Under the pieces are notes generated by a model that was given only the letters and a program-made list of their open reading frames with translations, was not told where the DNA came from and made no database searches. Source: Perkinsus chesapeaki (Eukaryota; Perkinsozoa; Perkinsida; Perkinsidae). Taken from it: a DNA stretch of 27,027 nt. Below are positions 20,901-27,027 of this stretch, piece after piece (the stretch's first letter is position 1; each line of letters opens with the position of its first letter). A program made the position numbers and the translations under genes. Location of the stretch: contig JAAPAO010000497.1 in the NCBI GenBank assembly GCA_013115145.1, positions 1 to 27,027 on the forward strand. The letters are read 5' to 3'.

Positions 20901-20934
20901 CTGTGGACCTTCTTAGCCGTTCGTGGAGCGCCAT
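17909..20934 (-). CDS. CDPK-like serine/threonine kinase with degenerate EF-hands (792 aa, 15 exons)
   Basis: Exons: 20934-20902, 20833-20744, 20695-20493, 20448-20258, 20214-20105, 20060-19597, 19552-19339, 19295-19044, 19000-18912, 18872-18734, 18687-18562, 18517-18465, 18418-18268, 18218-18104, 18057-17909 (TGA). Fourteen introns of 39-68 nt, all in phase. Kinase landmarks in order: glycine loop VGGGAYGTVRF, VKSI lysine, GEVAAML glutamate, HPCIVKMHEYF, HKDIKLCN catalytic loop (R to K in HRD), LLDFGFAE, GSPMYAAPEV, DSWSLGV, RDEAQRYSA. Inserts lie between the glycine loop and the lysine (about 90 residues) and between the catalytic loop and DFG. The tail has EF-hand-like segments ASPTHGHISNDEL, RKDGRGHIGFSEF and HSDHHGHYSTL, each missing the first calcium ligand. 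A kinase plus EF-hand tail is the layout of calcium-dependent protein kinases. The N-terminal 250 residues are not recognised. Confidence 0.9.
19552..19571. repeat. Perfect inverted repeat at the 3' splice site of a kinase intron
   Basis: Nine-base arms CCTAAGTCC and GGACTTAGG with two bases between. On the coding (minus) strand the right arm ends in the acceptor AG of intron 19553-19596 plus the first exon base, so the acceptor would sit in a stem if the RNA folds. Confidence 0.85.
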
Positions 20935-21577
20935 CTGGATACTTCACTTCAGCGCGGCCAGCATGAGGGGGAGGGGTCGAAGCCACAGTCTCTGGTGTCC
21001 TAGGAGTAGGCCTCGTTGAGCTGCTGTTGATAGCCGATAGCAGACCTAGTGGAGTAGTCTATTAACATATTAAATATATAACAACGATTTCAGATATATA
21101 ATACTTATCCACTATTATTAGTGCAATATGACTCATATCCACATGCACGTCATTCCTCAGCTTAATATAAGGTGAACTAACCGCCCATTGCTCGGGCTGA
21201 TTCTCACTTGTCGTATGGGATTTATTGAACCCAGGCTGCCCTCCCAGGTGCGCGGCAGATGTCCTGTGCCTGGTGATTTGATCCGGTCGATTGTGATGGT
21301 TCGATGGTGATCCGATAACACTTCCAGTACTAGGCGGCCCACCAAAGGTGAAGGAGGGCCTACATCAGAAACAGATGAACATTATATGAAGAGCATCATC
21401 ATTATGCAATCGTCGTGCAATCACAACCAAGTGCTTCAATACTATACAAGATACAGTATGATTAGAAAATGGCAGCTTTAGATGATTTGTGCGGACAACG
21501 ATAGCAATGGTTTATTATTACTAAACAGTACACATGTGACGTATTGATATCTATTAGAATATAAGGTTACAGTGTGC
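20935..21577. other. Upstream region of the kinase gene; AT-rich middle
   Basis: 21060-21130 is strongly AT-rich. A minus-strand frame at 21345-21157 is open but short and without a clear start or domain. No gene called. Confidence 0.4.
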
Positions 21578-22042
21578 CTACTTCCTTGCCGCAGTGAGGC
21601 TTTGACGAGACTGGATCCTCGGGGTAACAGCAATAGATGGTGGGCTGAGGGGGTCGAAGCTTGTGAAGGAATACCCAGGTGTCGATGGGCGTTGGAGGGA
21701 GCCTGCTCCATTGTAGCTATTACGCCTGAACCAAACGCTATAGTGACATAGTAGGATGACCGACCTAATAACAGTCTTGGAGGGGGAAGCCTGGTGCACT
21801 GCAAACCCCATCGGTGTCGTTGGGTAGGATGTACCAGCAGTACGAGGGCTGCGGTAGTGGGGACCAGCAAAGGTTGATGGTTGGTAATGATTATGATGGT
21901 TGTTCATAGTCATAGGAGTGGTATGGTTGTAGTGAACATTCAGTGGGGAGTATAGTGGCTTAGATACAGGAGAGGGTTGGGGGCTACCATAGAGCATATT
22001 GGGTAAGAATACTGAAATAAGAACGACCGACGACACCGTCAT
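21578..22042 (-). CDS. Small secreted Pro/His/Asn/Thr-rich protein (154 aa)
   Basis: ATG at 22042 gives MTVSSVVLISVFLPNMLYGS, a good signal peptide, then PQPSPVSKPLYSPL and low-complexity sequence rich in N, H, T, P and S (NHHNHYQPSTF; TAGTSYPTTP). The C-terminus has SVWFRRNSYNGAG and ends QSRQSLTAARK; stop at 21578. An ATG at 22065 opens a short overlapping upstream frame of eight codons. No domain recognised. It could contain a short intron in the region TKVIRSV to CHYSVW (about 21730-21790), where the composition changes. Probably secreted, function unknown. It does not supply the missing half of the Hsp70 upstream. Confidence 0.5.
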   Translation of the reverse strand: MTVSSVVLISVFLPNMLYGSPQPSPVSKPLYSPLNVHYNHTTPMTMNNHHNHYQPSTFAGPHYRSPRTAGTSYPTTPMGFAVHQASPSKTVIRSVILLCHYSVWFRRNSYNGAGSLQRPSTPGYSFTSFDPLSPPSIAVTPRIQSRQSLTAARK

Positions 22043-22245
22043 CCGGAGACCAAAGCGCAAGGCATGAATTCAGTGGAAATAGGTAATTCGATTTTGTTGA
22101 TTCGTCAGCCGAAAATAGTGAAATAAGACTTAGAAAGGGGTGTAGCAATGCATGAAGACGTCAGATTGAGCACAACCGTGAAGATGCTGATGGACTCAGT
22201 AGCCCCAGTCACATTATGGGACCGATAAGCAAGTTACCAATCCTA

Positions 22246-23451
22246 CTAATATCTCAGCCAAGCAGCCATGATGGCTGCCCCGCGTGCTACAACTCTATCA
22301 TAATCAGCATAACGACTAGGTCGCTTACCATTGAAGAAGTCCTGCACCATAGACCTCAGTTTGGGTATGCTCGTGGAATCACCGACAAGAAGGACAGCAT
22401 CAATGTTTCCTTTATCAATACCCGAATCATCTAGCACTCGTTCGACTGGCTTCATAGTATTGAGAAATAAGTCCAAGTTGAGCTCCTCGAAACGTTCACG
22501 GGTTAGAGTGCAACTGAAGTCGATATCTTCATAAAGAGCATCAACCTCAATGGTGGCTCGGAGAGAAGAAGACAGAGTCCTCTTAGCACGCTCGCATTGG
22601 ACCCTAAGACGCTGCATGGACACATCGTTACCCTCGATAGATTTGCCTTCATTACAATGTTTAAAATGTTGTATGCAGTAGTCTAGTACACGATTGTCAA
22701 AGTCGGATCCACCCAAATGAATATCCCCAGCGACAGCTTTAACGTCGTAAATCTGATCTTCGACAGTTAACAGAGAGACATCGAACGACCCTCCGCCCAG
22801 GTCATATACAAGGACGTTACGCTCAACCTCCTCTCCTCTATCGAAAGCATAGCCTACAGCTGCCAATGTAGGCTCAGCGTATATACGCAAGACATGGAGA
22901 CCGGCAATCTCAGCAGCATCTTTGGTAGCCTGCTTCTGGGAGTCGTTGAAGAATACTGGGACGGTAACAACAGCCTCGACAACGGCACATCGTAAGTAGG
23001 CTTCCGAGATCTCCTTCATCTTGCGAAGAATCATGGCAGAGATCTCCTCCGGGTGAAACTGCTTAACCTTGCCTCACTCGGTAACCTCAATCAATGGCTT
23101 GTCGCCGGGACCACAAACCACCTTGAAAGGCCACCTCTTGATGTCGTGCTGAACCAATGGATCAGAGAACCTGCGCCCTATTAGGCGCTTAGTTTCATAG
23201 ACGGTGTTCTTGGGATTAGTAGTGACCTGTGCCATAGCAGCCTCACCGACAACTCTACCACTATCAGTAAAGGATACATAAGACGGAGTAATGAGGTTGC
23301 CGAACTCGTTAGAGATTGTCCTAACTGAGTCACCAACCCAGGCAGCGACACATGAGTAGGTAGTACCAAGATCGATACCAACAGGAACTTTCCTCTTCTT
23401 CACAGCAACTTCCGGCGCTGCATGAAAGCTACGTCTGTCAGATATGGGCAT
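22246..23451 (-). pseudogene. Hsp70 ATPase-domain-only copy with in-frame TGA
   Basis: Clear cytosolic/ER-type Hsp70: [119 protein letters not shown]. The ATG at 23451 fits; above it the frame is open but without another ATG. Two lesions: a TGA at 23074-23076 splits the frame after PLIEVTE, before GKVKQFHPEEI; and the frame stops at 22246 (AAIMAAWLRY) where the linker should begin, so the whole substrate-binding domain is absent and not found downstream. Family-conserved spots are also changed: NEPTAAA is AEPTLAA, VGGSTRIP is VGDSTSIP. No intron of plausible size removes the TGA. Other genes here use TGA as stop, so recoding is unlikely. Pseudogene is the best reading; a truncated regulator is the alternative. 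Confidence 0.85.
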
Positions 23452-23481
23452 ATTGAAGCCGTTAGTGATAGTAGAGTCCAC

Positions 23482-24366
23482 TTGTAATATTATTCAAGGT
23501 AGCCTTGTGCAAATCTGTGACAGGTTAGCGAAACAGACTAGCTAACAGTGCCACAATAGCACAATACCAGACCAGGTTGAGCTTCGTGAACTGTCAGCAC
23601 AATACGCATGTCGCCTCAAAGTTGAGCGTCTGGTCGGTACAAAGGCTATCTGTTTTCAAAATGGGTATTGCAGCGGGCATAGGCCAGGAAGCCCAGGCTC
23701 CAACCTACTGCTTAGAGATGTTCATCTATACATGGCACATTCCATACAGAGCCACAATAGACGATGTCGTCTAGCTGAATATAATCCTGCTGCTAGCGAG
23801 TGGTCACCTTAACGAATATTACTGCCTTGATTTATCGGCGAATAGAACGGTCCCAGAGAAGACCGTTAAAACTTTGGGTTATCCGCCCACTGTGACTGAC
23901 TTGGAAACACAACACTACTGGGTTACGCAGCCGTGAAGGAACTGACACACAGCCTATGCGTACAGCCTACCTACCCTTCGACAACCTCCCACAGAACACC
24001 AATGGCAATCGTAGAACTGCTGATAAACAGTCCTACCGACCGTTGCCTTTACGGCAGCACTGAGCCTAGTCCACCTAAGGCGGTAGGCAGTATGGCTCCA
24101 GCAAAGCTAATAACAGAGTCGAAGGGTAAATTGGCAGGCAGAGGGGCAGGGCAAGGTAAAATTGAAGGTGGTTTCGGGATTTTCCCGAACACACCGGATG
24201 CCCGAAGAGAACAAAAGGACATTCTTTACGAATGTGATGGATAGAGTTAAAAAAGCTATACACAGTAAAGTGAATACCATTAGCACTCTCTGAAACTGAC
24301 TTATACCGCCATGCAAGTAACAAGACTCTACGGGATTCTGCTCGACAGCAGATATCCGTCCAGCGC
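23482..24366. other. Unresolved stretch with plus-strand coding-like frames
   Basis: Plus-strand frames 23577-23772 (KMGIAAGIGQEAQAPTYCLE), about 23805-23890 (TNITALIYRRIERSQRRPLK) and 23933-24244 (MAIVELLINSPTDRCLYGS; ends KDILYECDG) look protein-like. They may be exons of one gene; a 31-nt intron at 23761-23791 is possible. I could not fix splice sites. The gene, if real, would be divergent from the Hsp70 copy and convergent with the alternative oxidase. Confidence 0.3.
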
Positions 24367-25476
24367 CTAGTGACCAGGCGGAAAAGGGTTACGGTAGTTA
24401 GAACCATTGTCGTTAGCAGAAGCAAACGTATGGTTAACATCTGACAAAGATACCACCTCCGAGAACACATCAGACGAAGGATCTCTCTCACCCCTGTGGT
24501 GGGACTCATCAGCTCTCATACAAGCAAAGACGTCCCTTAAGGTAGCATTATCACCGAGCTGGTAATAGTCACGCGCCACGAAAGGCGCAGCCTCCTTGGT
24601 GAACTCGGGAACTTTACCTAAACCTCAGCAACTTGCATCAGACTTCCCTCCGCTGTTTACCTTCATCGATGCATTTAAGGAGGTTAGTATAAGTCTTAAC
24701 GGCTTCCTCTTCCAAGTAGCCAACAAATCTATGGTTGAACTTGGGAGCCAGCAAATACAAAAGGCCGTAACCCCAGAAGAAAATGCCCTGGCTGACCAGC
24801 ACTAACCCTCGTAGTAGTGGACCGGGCTGCTTCAGAGTTAAGGCTATCATCAGATGCATGCGCTCGTTCTCCGCCTCCTCGAGCAATGTGTGGATCCAAC
24901 CATGGTCTCTTTCCATGTTACGAAGACTGTTTAAATGCCTCACCATCCCGCCCACCATACCGGGAACGGCAGCTACTGTCTCCAGGAACACGAGACGGCG
25001 CACCCACAGCTTAGCGTCGCGCCTGCCGAACTTGTACCCGGACAAGGTGTCGAAGGTCTGTCTCAAAGTTTGCACCGAGTAGTAAGCAGCTCGGTCTGTG
25101 AAGTTCTTCGGAGGGTAATGGGTTTGCTCTATGTCCTCAATCTCCGATAGCTCCCATATCGGATGGGGAAGCGAGTGGTCTGAATGAACCTCCTCAATCT
25201 CTGATGATGAAGGGCTTGACCCAGGGGCCGGCTTTCGCTTGAAATGTACGGCGCCTGATAGACTCAAATGAGGCACACACTGATCCAGGGCAGCTTACCA
25301 GCGACATTAGAGCCCATCTCGGGTGCCTTGAGTTGGGCAGTTGAATTGCTGCTTCTAGTAGTGTTCAGCATTCTAACACTTATCATGCTCAGATGACCAG
25401 CTACCATTGGCGACTTCATCAATACACTTGATGATGCACCAGTGAGGAAGTGAGGATGTAGTTTAGGAGCCAACAT
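24367..25476 (-). CDS. AOX: Alternative oxidase, copy 1 (340 aa)
   Basis: Ubiquinol:oxygen oxidoreductase of the inner mitochondrial membrane; a di-iron enzyme that bypasses complexes III and IV (family knowledge). Exons 25476-25299, 25254-24661, 24617-24367; introns of 44 and 43 nt, GT-AG. All four iron-ligand motifs are present in order: FLETVAAVPG, AENERMHL, GYLEEEAV, RADESHH. The first helix pair and LVSQGIFFWGYGLLYLL fit the membrane-bound four-helix bundle. N-terminus from ATG 25476 (preceded by an in-frame TAA) is Ser-rich with several Met; a start at a later Met (SMISVRML) is possible. C-terminus ends NPFPPGH. The last intron falls just before the RADE motif, and the first ends just before GAVHFKRK. 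A second copy lies 183 nt upstream on the same strand. Confidence 0.96.
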
Positions 25477-25659
25477 AGTTTAGGGAACAGTAATATCCAC
25501 TACAGAGGGATTACAAGCCATATTGGATGACAACGCGACAGCATGTGAAGGAGAGAAAGCACTTTAGCACAGTAATACAAAAGTCAGTAGAAGACGATGA
25601 TGAGGCATCCCGCCTCAGACACAGCCAATGGTGGCTAGAAACGTGCAGAAGAGCGGCGG

Positions 25660-26693
25660 TTAGTGGCCCGGAGGGAAGGGATTGGGCTCTGACTTGTCCA
25701 TCATTGCGAAGGTGTGGTTAACATCTGAAAGAGCTCTATTATTGCCAGCAACAGCGAGCTTACCTCTGTGATGACTTTCATCTGCTCGCATGCATGCGAA
25801 TACGTCCCTCAGAGTGGCCGACGAAGGAAGCTGGTAGTAATCCTGTGCCACAAATGGTGCCCTCAATGACGTGAACTCCGGTATTTCACCTGTCCCTCAA
25901 ATGCCGTCTCACAGTAGAAGCCACAGCCTACCTTTGTCGACGCTTTGCAGTAGGCAGGTATAAGTAAGAACGGCTTCCTCCTCGAGATACCCTACGAACC
26001 TGTGAGCGTAATGTGGCGATACAGCGTAAGCCAAGCCGTAGAAGGTAAAGAAGGCGCCCTGTGCACCGAGTACTAATGCTCTCAAGAGAGGGCCAGGCTT
26101 CATAAGACTCAGAGCTATCATCAGATGCATTCGCTCGTTCTCAGCCTCCTCGAGCAATGTATGTATCCACCCGAAGTCTCGCTCCATTTTCCTCAGAGAC
26201 CGCAGATGACGATTCATAGCTCCGACCATTCCGGGAACACCGGCTACCGTCTCGAGGAATACCACTCGGCGAATCCACAGCTTAGCGCTACGCCGTCCAA
26301 ACCGATAGCCCGAGAGCAGGTCGAAAACTGAACGAAGAGACCGTACCGAAAAGTGGGCGGCCTTGTCAGCGAAGGTCTTGGGAGGATAATGGGTAAGCTC
26401 GACGTCATCGACCAAAGACATGTCCCATATAGGATGGGGAAGGGCGTGGGCTGAGTGTGGCTCGGGCTCGGGGGTAGCACCCAAGGCTGGGCTGTTTGAA
26501 TGAAAATGAATTAGATCTGAGGAGCGGGAATGGCCATATGTGGCTGGTGCCAACACTCACCGGCTGCACTTTGCTGAAACTCTCTTGCCTTGGCCTCTGT
26601 CGCCGATGAGACTGACCGAGATAGATGCCATATTGCCTGTCTCTTGAGGGAGCAAGTTGCTGCGGGGAGAAAGACCGCCGAACGTAGCAGCAT
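25660..26693 (-). CDS. AOX: Alternative oxidase, copy 2 (315 aa)
   Basis: Exons 26693-26561, 26516-25932, 25889-25660; introns of 44 and 42 nt at the same positions and phases as copy 1. Iron-ligand motifs FLETVAGVPG, AENERMHL, GYLEEEAV and RADESHH are all kept, so the enzyme should be active. N-terminus MLLRSAVFLPAATCSLKRQA with RSVSSATEAK is a good mitochondrial presequence and is unrelated in sequence to that of copy 1. The C-terminal tail is shorter than in copy 1 (about 25 residues between RADESHH and the end are replaced by HRGKLAVAGNNRALSDV then NPFPPGH). This is the upstream member of a head-to-tail pair. Different leaders and tails suggest different regulation or sorting, but this is inference. 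Confidence 0.96.
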
Positions 26694-27027
26694 TATAATA
26701 GTAAAAGATCTACTGTCGTCGGTACTGTGGAACTACTTCCTATTATGAAGATGAACAACCACCCCTTCCTTGCTGAGGCCGACAGCGGATCTTGCGTAGA
26801 TAGACAAAATCTTGCGTGCTTGGCAGTGGGAAGTTACGGCGACAACAATGATAACAATGTAGTGATAATAATAGTGATAATCTTCAAGTACTACATTACC
26901 ACAACTAAAATGGTTCATGGTACTCGATCGCGTGGGCTGATAAGAGAGAGCGTGATGTAGATGCATGACGTTTGTATATCTGTGATACTTCGCTTCGCTC
27001 ATGCGAGCGCGGTTTCATTTCCGTTTC
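26694..27027. promoter_or_regulatory. Upstream region of the alternative oxidase pair
   Basis: No gene is seen. 26859-26885 is a run of GATAA/AAT-like simple sequence (ataataatagtgataat). Near the end, 27001-27014 holds a GC-rich palindrome-like stretch (CGCTC, four bases, GAGCG within cgctcatgcgagcg). No recognised promoter element. Confidence 0.4.

Noticed and set aside
21478-21870. Minus-strand 130-codon frame overlapping the small secreted protein
   Set aside because: No ATG-supported start or signal peptide; the overlapping frame from 22042 has both.
1-27027. CRISPR arrays, rRNA, tRNA, insertion sequences, spliced-leader RNA gene
   Set aside because: None was recognised on either strand; the only tandem array is the protein-coding repeat at 10836-11153.

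Overview
The window looks nuclear and eukaryotic. It most likely comes from an alveolate protist of the Perkinsus type. That placement is an inference from the gene content (a pair of alternative oxidases, a CDPK-like kinase, a divergent aspartic protease) and from the gene structure, not from a marker sequence. Genes lie close together on both strands and many are cut into small exons by very short GT-AG introns, usually 38-50 nt and at times down to about 30. Single open frames therefore show only pieces of most genes. I joined exons by hand using splice sites, phase and recognised motifs.

Layout: 45 to at least 2563 (-) is a multi-exon gene with a PD-(D/E)XK nuclease-like motif. At 3346-4451 and 4858-5641 (-) there is a tandem pair of five-exon genes for a small, probably mitochondrial, membrane protein. 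5835-8528 (+) is a DDHD-family phospholipase A1, followed by 8640-9515 (+), an unknown charged helical protein, and 9732-10013 (+), a 78-residue one-helix membrane protein. 10810-12333 (-) encodes a secreted mucin-like protein ending in EGP repeats. 12556-13947 (+) is an unknown multi-exon gene, followed by about 1 kb with perfect odd-centred palindromes. 15504-16613 (+) is a secreted aspartic protease homologue that has lost its first catalytic motif. 17104-17590 (+) is an unknown gene. 17909-20934 (-) is a 15-exon CDPK-like kinase with degenerate EF-hands. 21578-22042 (-) encodes a small secreted protein. 22246-23451 (-) is an Hsp70 ATPase-domain-only pseudogene with an in-frame stop. 24367-25476 and 25660-26693 (-) are two tandem alternative oxidase genes.

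What the genes do together: there is no operon-like unit. Several products probably act in or on mitochondria (two alternative oxidases, the duplicated membrane protein, perhaps the 78-residue protein). Others are secreted (mucin-like protein, aspartic protease homologue, small Pro/His/Asn-rich protein) or act in signalling and lipid turnover (kinase, phospholipase). Tandem duplication is a theme. Stretches not assigned to a gene are listed with what can be seen in them; some probably hold exons I could not join.
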